From Bugulina stolonifera (Eukaryota > Bryozoa > Gymnolaemata > Cheilostomatida > Bugulidae), in NCBI GenBank assembly GCA_935421135.1, contig OW285192.1, positions 849,501-913,500 of the forward strand: a DNA stretch of 64,000 nt, given 5' to 3'. Made by a program: the position numbers and the translations under genes. Shown in pieces: positions 33,601-44,500 of the stretch. Within the stretch, counting starts at the first letter, position 1. Every line of letters starts with the position of its first letter. The notes beneath the pieces are model-generated. The model was given only the letters and a program-made list of their open reading frames with translations, was not told the DNA's origin and ran no database searches.

Positions 33601-35541
33601 TATACCTATAGAAGTTATACCTATTGCCTATAATGCCTTAAGACAGCCTACATACAGCCTTAATACAAGTACATGTACACGTTATTGCTACATTACTTCT
33701 GAGTCTTAAATATCTAGCTGCGATCATACATGACTTCAAATTGCAGGAAATTCCTGCGGCTCCAACCAATTTAGAGCATCCCCAAAATATCTGTCCACTT
33801 GTCTCACTGTAACACAGCCCACAATCACTCTGTTCAATTATTGTAGTCATACCCAGGCAGACAATATTTTATGACATAGTGGATTTCCTCTACCACAAGA
33901 ATATGACGGAAAGGCTACGTAAGGAGATGCCAGTTCTAGCTAAATCACCAATCAATGCAGAGATGGAATTGCGGCATATAGAAGTTAGTGTCACATACAC
34001 ATGACGGTGTACATCACAATATTGTGTATATTATGCTGGTGGAGAGGGGGTGGTTTGTTAGTGTACATGACTATATATGTATATGCTGGTAAAGAGGAGG
34101 TGGTTTGGTGTACATTACTAATACATGTATACAGTGGAACTTGCTTAATTAAAACCTCACATAATTCAAGAACTTGGTTAGTTCAAACTGTTAGCCTCAG
34201 TCCCTGCTGAGCACTATATAAATGGCTTCAAATAATTCAAACTTACCATCTGTAATTCAAACTTCACACTTCTTAGGCTCACACTATAATCAATCATAAT
34301 ACTATTACAGCAAGCATTAGTCACCTAATAACAGTTGCTAGTAGTTAGTAGTTATTAGTTACTACTGCAATATGTTTCTGCTCAAGCTAAGCTGGGAAAA
34401 CCCACTGATTGCTTTACTGTTCCTTAGCTAAATGTGTTTTTATACTGTTGTCTTGTACATGTGATGCATAACCTGTGTCCCACTTGCAGTGTTGCAGTTT
34501 TGAGTCTACTAAACATTACACCAAGTTCTATTAAACAGGAAGCTGTCATGTTAAAACTTGTCTTTCCTCAATTGTATTCACAGTTGAAACAAATGAAATT
34601 TAATGCATACGGACACATTCATGTGCTACTACATTAATCTAGTGTTATTTGTCACGTAGGCATCTACGCCATTATATAAAATGAAGGCATCACATAACTT
34701 AAACTCGGCCTCATTCAAACCAATTATGGTGGTCCCTTGGAGTTTAAATTAAGCAAGTTCCACTGCATATACATGTACATTGTATATGCTGATGGAGAGG
34801 AGGTGGTTAGTTTGTATTGACTGTTGCAGACAATATCTAGAATGTCTACTCCTCCTCCCCCACAATGTATTCCCAAAAAACCTCAAAGTAAAGCTCAAGA
34901 GCCAGGAAGGAGATCAAAGCACGCAAAGCAAAGAGTGAAGCAGATGAAGAAGATGTATGGAATGCTATCTAGGTCATCAGTGAGTAGTTTAGTTTTAGTT
35001 AATCAGATGTGTCGAAAGTCATAAAACTGTGACAAAACAGATATTGTGCTGACATGGGCTAGGAATGTTATCTCTACAGATGCATCTAAGTCATCAGCGG
35101 ATACTATACACGCTATCTAAGTCATAAGTACAAATTGCCCAATATTTTTTATTACTATAGTTATCATGTTACTAAGCTTCAAGTCCAGTTACTAGATACT
35201 AGAAGTTTATACCCATTTAGTCACTATAGGCTCTCCTATGTAAGCATACTTGGGTAACAGGTAAAGTTGAGCTACATGTACATGTATGTGTTCTGCACTC
35301 ACATACGTACTTTAATTTAGTCTGCTTTGCTCCCAGTAAAGCATAAGGCTATTACTACTGTAAACTTGCTTCAGTTACCCTATCTTATAATGTTGGTGTT
35401 CAGACAATGAATGGAGAGCACACTTGTGTACCCAGTGATGACGAAGAGCTCAATGCTGAGGCAGACAAACTATTTCAGTGGACTCAAGAGCTCAGTTTTG
35501 ATGAACTAGACAGAGTAGGAAGTTCTACCGTAGTATCTTGA
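27683..35541 (+). CDS. C11orf65/CXorf58-like protein, 6 exons
   Basis: Exons 27683-28065, 31529-31772, 32502-32577, 33847-33983, 34830-34979 and 35404-35541 (TGA) join in phase to 375 residues. An IQ-like helix (residues about 70-95, RVIERAWLAYRDKKMYNLLK) is followed by the conserved core: LRKISPKEANLLKD, RFGGAEFPPMVYFKIF, SGKKAIKPASKAAEEACDLMG, YLSHIDELPSYMGGKDNYWR and IFYDIVDFLYHK. A basic, Pro-rich tail follows (PPPPQCIPKKPQ, KHAKQRVKQMKKMYGML), then an acidic C-terminus (ADKLFQWTQELSFDELD). This order matches the vertebrate C11orf65/CXorf58 family, whose biochemical role is poorly known; I cannot say which paralogue is closer. It is divergent from IFT80. Intron 1 is filled with transposons. 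The exon 4 acceptor was chosen because only it keeps the frame. Confidence 0.85.
28210..28437. mobile_element. TA-target MITE with GTGTCTTCG ends, copy 3 (diverged)
   Basis: Begins GTGCCTTCACGACC and ends GGTCACGAAGACAC. The left flank is TA; the right flank has mutated to TG. Shares interior GGCCTAGGCC and CCCAGGCCGG-type blocks with copies 1 and 2 in reverse order. It lies in intron 1 of the C11orf65-like gene. Confidence 0.65.
28718..29506 (-). mobile_element. Solo LTR, family A (minus orientation)
   Basis: Ends TGTAATGGT and CCATTACA, with ATAT on both sides (28714-28717 and 29507-29510). On the minus strand it carries the GGGTCGG hairpin, the paired CCGGAAGTT/ACTTCCGG sites, CTATATAAAGGG and CAATAAAGAC. 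It directly precedes the family B solo LTR at 29511. Confidence 0.85.
29511..30351 (+). mobile_element. Solo LTR, family B (plus orientation)
   Basis: Begins TGTAGACTATG and ends GAAACATTACA; the flanks are ATAT (left, shared with the neighbouring LTR) and ATAC (right). Carries GGCCGACCCTTTTAAAGTCG, TTTCCGG, a TATAATAG box and AATAAAATC. Somewhat longer than the other family B copies. Confidence 0.8.
30600..31240 (+). pseudogene. LINE reverse transcriptase 3' fragment, frameshifted
   Basis: Pieces of the C-terminal part of a non-LTR retrotransposon ORF2 occur in different frames: FTYLGST near 30636, then CVLSTLLYSAESWATYHPKE, then KVFRLHWAEHVNRM, HRIPRLLLHG, GSPRLRFKDVIKHDLK and SWTTLSRDRPN. 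This is the usual RT tail pattern of LINEs. Frame changes and stops show it is dead. It lies in intron 1 of the C11orf65-like gene, same strand. Confidence 0.75.
31790..32140. repeat. 20-bp minisatellite, about 17 copies
   Basis: Unit TGGGTGAGTGGGTGATCAGC with GGTGAGT/AGTGAGT variants. It starts about 20 bp after the donor of exon 2 of the C11orf65-like gene. Every unit contains GGTGAGT, a strong 5' splice-site string, in the sense orientation. Confidence 0.9.
34029..34820. repeat. About 52-bp tandem repeat split by a transposon
   Basis: Three copies of a block containing TATGCTGGTRRAGAGGRGGTGG. Two lie before 34131 and one near 34788, on the far side of the CAGTGGAAC element. The element therefore appears to have inserted into an existing array. 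Confidence 0.65.
34132..34765. mobile_element. MITE with CAGTGGAACTTGCTTAATT ends
   Basis: The left 19 bases CAGTGGAACTTGCTTAATT are the exact complement of the right end AATTAAGCAAGTTCCACTG. The left flank is TA, the right CA. CAGTGGAAC-type ends resemble pogo/Tigger elements, a suggestion only. The interior has no transposase. A truncated relative is at 19684-20460. It lies in intron 4 of the C11orf65-like gene. Confidence 0.8.
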
Positions 35542-35997
35542 TGACTTAATACTTACCTTGTTGACTTAGTAGCTTGATACTTGCCTTGGTGACTTGATAC
35601 GTCTTGCCTTGGTGAATCGATCTCTCTACAGTGCGATATACATGTATCTCGGTCAATCTAACATTCATACCACATGTACATCCCAAATCCATTGTTCATG
35701 CTTACATACATTGGTTATTGACTTGTATTGTACGCTTTCTCATGTTCTTACTCATGAGTACATGTAAATGTATATTTTTTATAAATTTGTTAGTACTGCA
35801 CACTGAAACTTCAAATTATTTTTTAGCACTAGGTACCCACTGCAATCAAGAATTACTTGTGTAATAAAAATGCTAAAACAACGCAGGTCATCATGTGTCA
35901 TACGTTATGCACTCAAATAGAAATGGAAATATCTATCTTGGAAATACTGGGGTGAGAAGAATATTTAAGCTCCAGCCCCACAACCTCATGCAGCTGT
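35542..35997. other. 3' flank of the C11orf65-like gene
   Basis: AT-rich. A short imperfect repeat around CTTGATACTTGCCTTGGTGA follows the stop codon. No gene or polyadenylation signal could be picked with confidence. Confidence 0.4.
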
Positions 35998-36945
35998 TGG
36001 TCACTTGAAGCATTGGCCACTTGAAGCATTAGCAGAGCTGGGTCCAAGTCAAGTCGACTTGTGACTTGACTTGACTTGGCAAGTCAAATCACAAGTCGAC
36101 TTGACTTAGACTTGCCCATGTTTTGACTTGATTTGACTTTGACATCAATGTGACTTGACTTGGACTTGCCAACGTGTTGATTTGACTTGACTTTGACATC
36201 AATGTGACTTGACTTGACTTGCACACATAAATGACTTGTGACTTTGACTTGGTTTCTGCCAAGTCAATATGGAAGATAAAAATTTTGCACAGTCTCAACC
36301 GTAGTGCCAATATTACTATACATATAGGCTAGTTGCCATAATTGTATAACAACATACATTGTAAATGCCAAGCTACATCTTGGCATGGTTTTTCATGCAT
36401 TGGAATGTCTACTAAAAGAAAAAAGTGATGTTTTGGAAATTGTAAAATTTTTGAAGTTGTCTCCCACTTGACTTGTATTTCGACTTGCAAGTAGACAAGT
36501 CGACTTGACTTGACTTGTGACTTGTATGACGGCTGACTTGACTTGACTTGAGGCAGCACTGACTTGACTTGGATTTGACGTGCCTCCAAAATTTTAGAAA
36601 TGACTTGACTTGTTGACTTGCAAGTCAACTTGGACCCAACTTTGAGCATTGGGCACTTGAAGCATTGGTCACTTGAAGCATTGGTCACTTGAAACATTGG
36701 TCACGTGAAGCATTGGTCACTTGAAGTATTGGTCACTTGAAGCATTGGTCACTTGAAGCATTGGTCACTTGAAGCATTGGTCACTTGAAACATTGGTCAC
36801 GTGAAGCATTGGTCACTTGAAGCATTGGTCACTTGAAGCATTGGTCACTTGAAGCATTGGCCACTTGAAGGATTGGCCACTTGAAGCATTGGTCACTTGA
36901 AGCATTGGCCACTTGAAGCATTGGTCACTTGAAGCGTTGGTCACT
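35998..36945. repeat. 16-bp minisatellite interrupted by an ACTTG element
   Basis: Unit CACTTGAAGCATTGGT: two copies before 36032 and about 18 copies from 36650 to 36945, with the ACTTG foldback element in between. Confidence 0.85.
36033..36644. mobile_element. ACTTG foldback element, complete copy
   Basis: Left end CAGAGCTGGGTCCAAGT and right end ACTTGGACCCAACTTTG are inverted repeats with two mismatches. Most of the arms are reiterated GACTT/AAGTC pentamers, which give extensive self-complementarity. The 612-bp element has no coding capacity. It is inserted in the 16-bp array; AGCATT on both sides may be a target duplication or just array sequence. Related pieces occur at 4302-5391, 41935-41995 and 57935-58037. 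Confidence 0.7.
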
Positions 36946-37249
36946 AAACACAATGCTGTTTTACTATACTGTATTATTACCACAACAAGCGATAGAGTTC
37001 AACAAACTGAACTTTGAATCCCATCGCTCAGTAAAGTGCGCCTGGCACAGTAAAACGACATTGTGGTTATATGCTGTAGCAATATACATGATGTAGTAAT
37101 ACCACATGATCTCCCTGTATAATCCTTGAATCACTGCTATATTTGCTCATTCTTCATGTCTTACTGCAATATTTATTGGCTTAGCTCGCATGTATTCATG
37201 ACTTGTGGTTACGCACTGTGGTCTTGCATGTGCATCACCTCTGGTGGTG

Positions 37250-37835
37250 CAGGCATGTTGGAGGGACTTCATTAGGATTTGTGTTCCCTCGTATTGAGGG
37301 GACAACTTCAGGTCCAAGAGAGTTTCTCAATGACAGGCATAACGTACATGTAAGTTCTGACACGCATCAGGTGGGTGGAGGGCCTAAGGCTATGATTCCG
37401 CCTCGGTGGAGATGACGTGGGCCCGGTTTTAAGGCTCTAGCACCACCCAGGGCCAAAATCCTGACTGGCATCATAGTAGCGTATTATTATATAAATCACG
37501 GGTCGAGGATGGTCTCCACTGCCGGCACAGACCAAATTTCAACACCAATCTGGCGGGTGGGTTGGGTCAGGTAACCACCCCACCCTGGGTCATGGTAGAG
37601 TGTCTAAGGCTACGGTTTCGCCCGGCAGCAATGGAGGGGAACTCGGTTCCAAGATCCCAGCACCACCTGGAGCCAAGAACCAGACTGGCGGCATAGTAAC
37701 ATAAATATATAAATGACGGGTCCAGGATAGTTTCCGCTGCCAGCATAGCCCAAGTTCTAACACACATCGGGTGGGATGGGTACCTACATTGTCATGGGTC
37801 GGGCTCGAGGGCCTAAGGCTATAGGGGACCGGCAG
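37250..37835. repeat. GC-rich tandem duplication, period about 210-220 bp
   Basis: Three partial copies are marked by KTCTAAGGCTA/GCCTAAGGCTA strings at about 37381, 37602 and 37809, with shared blocks such as CAGCACCACC, GACGGGTC and CACATCGGGTGGG. Markedly more GC-rich than its surroundings. Open frames within (to 205 codons on the minus strand) show no recognisable protein. Confidence 0.6.
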
Positions 37836-37887
37836 CGTAACAAATATACATATCAGGCAAACTTCCACTTCGTTTGGTCTTTTGTTT

Positions 37888-38007
37888 ATGATGATTAGCA
37901 TATTAGTGCTGTTAGCCACACCCACTGTTACTGTTGGACACAACCATTCGATTCTTACATGTATTTTCGCCACGCGCTCTGCAAATTTTGTCACCAAAGG
38001 GACAAGG
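37888..38007 (+). CDS. Candidate signal-peptide exon (possible first exon of the EGF-like gene)
   Basis: ATG ATG opens a 40-codon frame with a hydrophobic core ISILVLLATPTVTVG, typical of a secretory signal. It ends precisely at a consensus donor AGG|GTAAGT in phase 0. The next supported plus-strand exon (41535-41689) could accept phase 0 only at its inner AG (TTACAG before TGTGAATGC), giving CECIHG directly after the signal segment. Intervening exons may be missing. The link to the gene is conjecture. Confidence 0.35.
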
Positions 38008-38802
38008 GTAAGTAACCTTTCAACTGAACCTGGAACCCACATCTTGTGTAAGAAGCTTGTAATTGTACTGTTAGCAGTAACCAGGCCTCGTATTTGGAGA
38101 GAGATACTATTTAATAATATAAAATAGAAATCAATAAACTGAAGAGCATAGAAAACTAGAGCTCTTTTTATGCTAAATCTGCTTCGCTCCAAGTACGAGG
38201 TCAACATGAATAAGCCTGACTTATATATTTATATTATATGTGTACATGAGAAGGGATCATAAATATTGCTGAAACCTTTATATCAGTAGTTGAAAGGCAT
38301 TGCTCAGGATACGTACATTTAACTCCCATTATGAGTATAATAACCCCATGTATTTTGCTAGTCATAAATGTTCTGCTAGTCATAAATATTCTCACATCTT
38401 TATTGTTTGTGAATAGTTATTCTAATTAATATTGTAACCATGAATTTTTCAGTATTATTATGCAGTAGTCATCCAAAAAGGTTTTATATTCTTGAGTTGT
38501 CATCTCTCTCACTTTTAGCGATGGGACTTGTCGCCTCTCATTAGAATATGGCAACTTATTATATAACCTCAAAAATCATAATTTCTGATTAGCGAACGTA
38601 ATCTTACATGTAGCTAATTTTATAGATATTGTAATATTATTATAGTTAATACAACTTAGCCTGCAAATAGAAACATTTTTATGTATATTTGGTTGCATAA
38701 AATTTAAATACAGATTCATTCGTTCATTCGTTCATGTACATTGTGTATGTATATACAATGTACAATGTAATATTATGTACATACATGTACAATGTGTAAT
38801 AT
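38008..38802. other. No recognised feature
   Basis: AT-rich with short ACATGT-type palindromes near 38740-38800. Nothing gene-like was seen on either strand. Confidence 0.4.
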
Positions 38803-39564
38803 TGTAATGTTTTGGGGGGTTGTGTGTGCATGTCGTCCTAAGACGACCCCCTTGCCAAAATGAAAAACCTATGAGTGGTGCTAGGCCTTCTCACTACATG
38901 AAAGATCAACAGGGACTAGTATTTAGTCCAATGACTACTCAAGACGACCCATGTGGTCCCAAGTCAGTGCTATCTTGCTATACTGAAAAAGAGTATGTTC
39001 CAACCTAACAGGCAGTTTGGGAAGCAAAGTCAGAGACCTTGGCAACTAGAATGACCTATACTATACTATGAGAGAAGACTCTGTATAAGTAGTATAGAAA
39101 TGTCTTTATTGACATCCAAGCATCAACTGAGACAATGAACATGAAACAGTGTGCTATATATACTATTAGAACTTCCGGAAAAAGTTTCGATAAAAAGGCC
39201 CACGTAGTGTCGTCTAAGGCCGACGCAGTGTCATCCGGAAGTTGCACAACATGTCGGGTACAACAAAAGATGCTTAAAATCATCCAAATTATGTACATAA
39301 TTAATTACAGCTAATTCTGAGAGGTTAGCCCTCTTTACACGGGTATAAAAAGGACATAATTGCTCAGTAATGCATACAACAAGTGTATAAGAGTGTAGTA
39401 ATTATAAAGGTATGGTCAAAACATGCATAAGAATACGGATGAGTCAAATGTAGGTAAGTACAAGTGGTAGACAAGTAGAGCCGTGACAACTACTTCGCAC
39501 TTAGGGTGCTATCATGTCCATCAGGCAAGCTGAGGTCGTGTAAGCAAATGTCCTGACCATTACA
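38803..39564 (-). mobile_element. Solo LTR, family A (minus orientation)
   Basis: Begins TGTAATGTTTTGG and ends GACCATTACA; the flanks are ATAT on the left and GTAT on the right, one mismatch. On the minus strand it carries the CCGGAAGTT site, a TATATATAGC box and CAATAAAGAC. More diverged than the other family A copies. Confidence 0.75.
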
Positions 39565-40364
39565 GTATAGTACTATAATATTGTCCGAGGCAGATTGGCT
39601 CAATATAACAGTATTTTTATCATTAATATAAATTATGTTCCAACGGACAAACTGAGAGATGGCTAAATATTAATTCCATTGTTGCATTTGTCAAATAGTT
39701 TCCAGTATACTAATAATATTGACCTTGACTAAACTACTAAATATTTTGAACCAGGTAATAGTTTTTGATAATGTTATATGGAATGCCAGTACATGCTTGA
39801 AGCATGGAAGGCATCCTTAGCTAAATATGGCCGGTTATACAACTGTTATTATTAAGGCAATATTTACAAGTACGTGCAGGTGTCCAAATGGGGCTGGTGG
39901 TACATAAATTTGCAGTCACATACTTCTTTATTTCTCGTAAGTATGAAAGATTCTGTAGCAAAAACAATAATACTACTGTAGATTGTTGTGAGAAAATAAT
40001 TGTGGTTAAAAAATAATGGTATAAGATGGCTATTACCTAACAGATACAATGCAACACTTCATGTCCTCTTGTATGGCTGCTTGCTTTGTATATGCGCTTT
40101 GTATACATGTAGTTTTGTAGAAAAGAAGTTAGTCTTAGCCTATCATACACATTGCATCTACATACTATCCACGAGGCAGTGTGAACACACTGATAGCTAA
40201 GTGGGTTCTATTGCTTGTTTGGGTTAGCTAGCCCTTCGCTAGTTACTGGTATCAAACAAAGCCACCTGGCTTTACCAAAACAACAAAAACCAGACCTCTA
40301 ACTGACTGCAAGCTCAAACTGTCTCTAGATTTTTACCAAATGATAGAATGTAAAGTGTTGACTG
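39565..40364. other. No recognised feature
   Basis: AT-rich spacer with no exon or element recognised. Confidence 0.4.
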
Positions 40365-40411
40365 GGCTACTAGGTCAAGTGCAACATGTTTGGGTACTAA
40401 ACTGCTGGCAA

Positions 40412-40545
40412 AGAGACATTTTGAAAACGACAGTTCGAAACAGGACGTTTCGAAATCGGACAGTTCGAAACTGTGTGAATTACATTTAGAAGAACGCAAC
40501 TCACAGATGATTAATTTTAATTATTTAATTTAATTAAACTGTACT
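40412..40545. mobile_element. MITE with TTCGAAA-rich ends, copy 3 (truncated)
   Basis: Contains CGACAGTTCGAAACAGGACG, CGTTTCGAAATCGGACAG and TTAGAAGAACGCAACTCACA, as in copies 1 and 2, but lacks the right terminal repeat. Confidence 0.65.
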
Positions 40546-40660
40546 ACTTAGTCAAGTGTTACATGCTTGTGTGCTGAACTCCGAGATCAACCGCTACGTG
40601 TTTGGGTACTGAATTACTAGGTCAACTGTTACGTGTTTGGGTACTGAACTACATGTACTA

Positions 40661-41482
40661 CAGGGCCGTAGTGCCCTATACGGCCATGCAGCCTGGCCGT
40701 CTCAACTTTTGGCATTGCAAAGTCGAAATGTAGTCAATTTAATATCATGGTCAGATCAGTGTCTTCCACTTTCCTATTCGCTGGGTTTACAAATATGTAA
40801 GGATATGGTGATAATAAGTGTGCTAAACATTTTTATATCAGGAAATTCTAAATACTACCGTACTTAACTACAATTATATGTAACATTTAAAATATTGATT
40901 AACTGTCAGGGGAGATAAATCTAAATTTCAAGACTATTTCGGTATACAGTATAAGAAGTATACACAGTCCATGTACTGGGCGTGTTAAAAATATAAACCT
41001 TGAAAATCTAAACAATTAGATTAGTTTTCAATTGAACAAACTTTTTTGGATTCAGCTATCTGTCTGCCCTACATTGTTGTCAACATATTTACTTAGGCAT
41101 TCAATCTTATAGGGAGAAATAAGAAATATCTCTATGGTAGGAAAGAAACACGTGCTTTCAGCTGCTTTTTGTAGATTCGTTAGCTCTACTTCATTTCATT
41201 GCATGTTTTTCATCATTGTAAAGGAGTAAAGTATTTGAAAATGTCGTTAGAGTTGAATGATTTATGTTCAGTCATAATTGTGAACAGATACAATGTATAC
41301 ATGTACATGTATATATATGCATGAGGCTGGGTTATATTTAATGTTATTACACAGGTATATTTCATAAACCTGAACTGCTTCAAATTTGCTCTATTTATCT
41401 GAAAAACACTCTCAGGGCGTCGGCGGCCGGCCTGGCCTAATATTTTGGCCCCACCAACATTTCATAGGGCGCTACGGCCCTG
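40661..41482. mobile_element. hAT-like non-autonomous element with perfect 8-bp target duplication
   Basis: Ends CAGGGCCGTAGTGCCCTA and TAGGGCGCTACGGCCCTG are inverted repeats with a single mismatch. ATGTACTA flanks both sides exactly (40653-40660 and 41483-41490). An 8-bp duplication and CAGGG ends fit the hAT superfamily. 822 bp, no transposase. Confidence 0.85.
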
Positions 41483-41534
41483 ATGTACTAGGTCAAGTGT
41501 TACAATCTTGAGTTTGCTATATTTTAGTTTTCAG

Positions 41535-44500
41535 TGCTACAGTTCGATTACAGTGTGAATGCATCCATGGTGTGTGTGAGGGCGACTCCTGTTCCTGTTA
41601 TGCGCAGTTTACTGGAGCAACCTGTGAACAGGCCTACTGTGGCAACGGATTCTGCGAAGTCGGTCAGGCTTGCATAGCTGGGTCTCAATGTAAGCCGAAT
41701 AGTGAATTATCATAATCCTTATAGGTATAAGTATAGGGATAGAACTATTGGTCTCTCTCGCACCAGAAAACAACAATGTGGCCAGAAGCTAATTTAGATC
41801 TTTTACTGAAACTGTAATTAAGCCCACAGTTGGTATTATATTACAGTATTTTGTAGCCATATTTTTGTACTCATACATTTGGGTTTTAGTTAACATTATT
41901 TATAATTTTAATTTGCAAATACAACTGTAGTTGCACATTGACTTGGTGACTTGTACTTGTACTTGTGAAAATGACTTGTACTTGTACTTCTCAGTGTATA
42001 ATAGCACTAAATAGTAGATTGAACAGATAAATGTCTCTACCCTCAGGCTGCTCAGATGTGGAGTGCAAGGCACCACTGGCTTTACCTCAAAAGCTAAAAG
42101 GAGATAACCAGGGACTTCCAGCTGTGGCATATGTTGGCATAGCATGCATAGTGCTCATGATAGGCGCAATGGTGGCAGCTGTTGTAATAGCCAAGGTGAG
42201 CCAGCAGCCAGTGTACTTTGAATTGATAACTTCAGTAATGCACAGCTAATGCACTGTTATAGAATAGCACCACACAGAAATCACCAGTGATAGCCTAGCG
42301 GTTGATAAAGATTCTGGTGATTTTACAGCTCCGGTGTGGAATTTTTCAGAGGAATGGTGACTCAACAATGTTACCAGAACGTGTGCCGTCTGAAAAACCA
42401 GATGGCATTTCTACCTTCAAACCTGCTGAGGATGTTACCAGTATTGACATAGTAGCAGACATTACCAAAACGTGGACCAGAACCGATAGTAACGCCCAAC
42501 TGGAAGCTGAGGGTGCGTGAACAATTATACAAACTTATACGAACTCTGCAGACAAAATATACATGTATAATATTATGACGTATATGTTGGATATAACACA
42601 TAATATGTACATGTAGATTAGAGTTACATGTACATGTATAGATTAGATAGAAACATGTACATAATTATGTACCTATAGATAAGGTATTTAATGTATAGAT
42701 TAGATAATTATATACATGTGCATATTATGTACCTATTATACGTGTAGATTGGGGATATAATGGCTGTATAGATTAGATTTAACTAACATAGTAATGACTA
42801 CTGCAGGTATCCCAATTCCATACAGATCGGAGAGCGGAGAAAGTGAAGCAGCGGACAGGTTTGCATGGGAGGAGCCTGAGGAGAAAATGGTAAGAATAGT
42901 GTGATGGGACAACACATGGTGGCACACCTGTAAAACCATGTACAACCATGTAAAACCATGTACAACCATGTACAACCATGTAGGCTACATGTACAGTCAT
43001 GTAGAACCACATGCAACCATGTACAACCATAATATACAACCACATACAACCATATACGACCATGTAAAGCTATGCAGAACCATGTACAGCCATGTAGGGG
43101 AAGGCGGGGTAAGTTGTGCCAATTTTTCATTTTTTTGTCTCTAAACTGCAGTTTTGATGCTAGGTGCACCAAAATACACCCTCTAAAAGACATCTCTACA
43201 TTGAAATTAGTCACAAAAGCACACAATAATCCAAGTTGTATTTGTTTCAGAAATTGAAGTTTTTTAAATGCACTCAGCTGGCACAACTTACCCCATTGTT
43301 GGGGTAAGTTGTGCCATTCAAATTTTTCATCGGGGTAAGTTGTGCCATGATAAAAACTATCATTTAAAATTGCAAGTTTGCATACAAACAGTTCTCAACA
43401 ATAATGGAGACTATACTTTTCATTTTTCCATAACTATATTAACATTACCATGTCAAAATATAACCATATAGCATGCCAATTGCACTGCATGTAGTTGATG
43501 CATCATTTGCTAAATTTTTCACTCAATTGGGAAGGCCATGGAAGCAGCTAGCCAGAGCCACAATGTGTTCTACTAGCATAAGGCTCTTGTTCATCGCTGA
43601 AGACAGTGTGCAGCTGCTGTATTTTGGTACCCGCACTCTTTGTTGTTGAACACGGGCCAAAGTCATTGTATTTATACCACATTTCTCGGCGGCAGCTCTA
43701 ATGGTGATCTTTTTTTGTTTAACAAGGTACTCTGGTTGAGACCACTGCTCTTCTGTTATGTAGCCTATTTTGTTTTTGTACTATCGCTATTGCATGGCAT
43801 TTTGCTCAAGCTAAAAACAATGCATGTTTCCAGTTTAATATGGTTAATGACAGTCACTACTCACACTGATAATTTCATTTAAAATTTTTCTTTAAATTTA
43901 TTTAAAACGTAAAACAATTACATTACTATCTATACATTTTATTAAAGAAGTGCTTAAAACCACAAACTAAATATTTGGTTTAAATACTGAACAAATTTTG
44001 GTACATGGGGTAAGTTGTGCCATGGCACAACTTACCCCATGACCCTGGCACAACTTGCCCCAAATGATGCTTTTAAAAAAATTTGACAGAAAGAAAAAAA
44101 TTTTACTCTGATTATAATAATTTAGAACTAAAAATGAACACTATGTACCTAATCATGTGCTGATGCTCAGTATTACATACCAGATGGTAATAAAAAATTC
44201 AAGTCTAAACTTGGGATTTGAAATTTACTTTTGGTTGAAAATTCAGTAAATATCCAATGGCTGCTTTCCATGTGAATGAAAACTTGAGATTTCCAGGCAA
44301 GATGGCTGATACTTTTTGTTTGTTGCATGTAAGTGAGAACAACTCACTAACATGTAATTATAGGGTCTAAAGGGCACTGGCACAACTTACCCTACCTTCC
44401 CCTACAGTGTACATATACAATGTACATGTAAGCTGTTACGATGTATGGATAATAACATGGTGATCAGTAGAGCATTTTTAGGTAATATACATTACAGTAT

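Larger units (their letters stand above)
40365..41510. repeat. About 35-bp minisatellite interrupted by two transposons
   Basis: A unit containing ACTAGGTCAACTGTTACGTG followed by TTTGGGTACTGAA recurs at 40365-40411, 40546-40660 and 41483-41510. The first gap is the TTCGAAA MITE, the second the hAT-like element. The array ends about 25 bp before the EGF exon. Confidence 0.7.

Noticed and set aside
33638..33850. 70-codon minus-strand open frame
   Set aside because: Ends at the acceptor of exon 4 of the C11orf65-like gene and has no supporting motif.
37590..38207. 205-codon minus-strand open frame
   Set aside because: Runs across the GC-rich tandem block and the candidate signal exon on the other strand; no domain recognised.
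42798..43286. 162-codon minus-strand open frame
   Set aside because: Generated by the 11-bp ACCATGTACAA repeat and adjoining transposon end; antisense to a supported exon.
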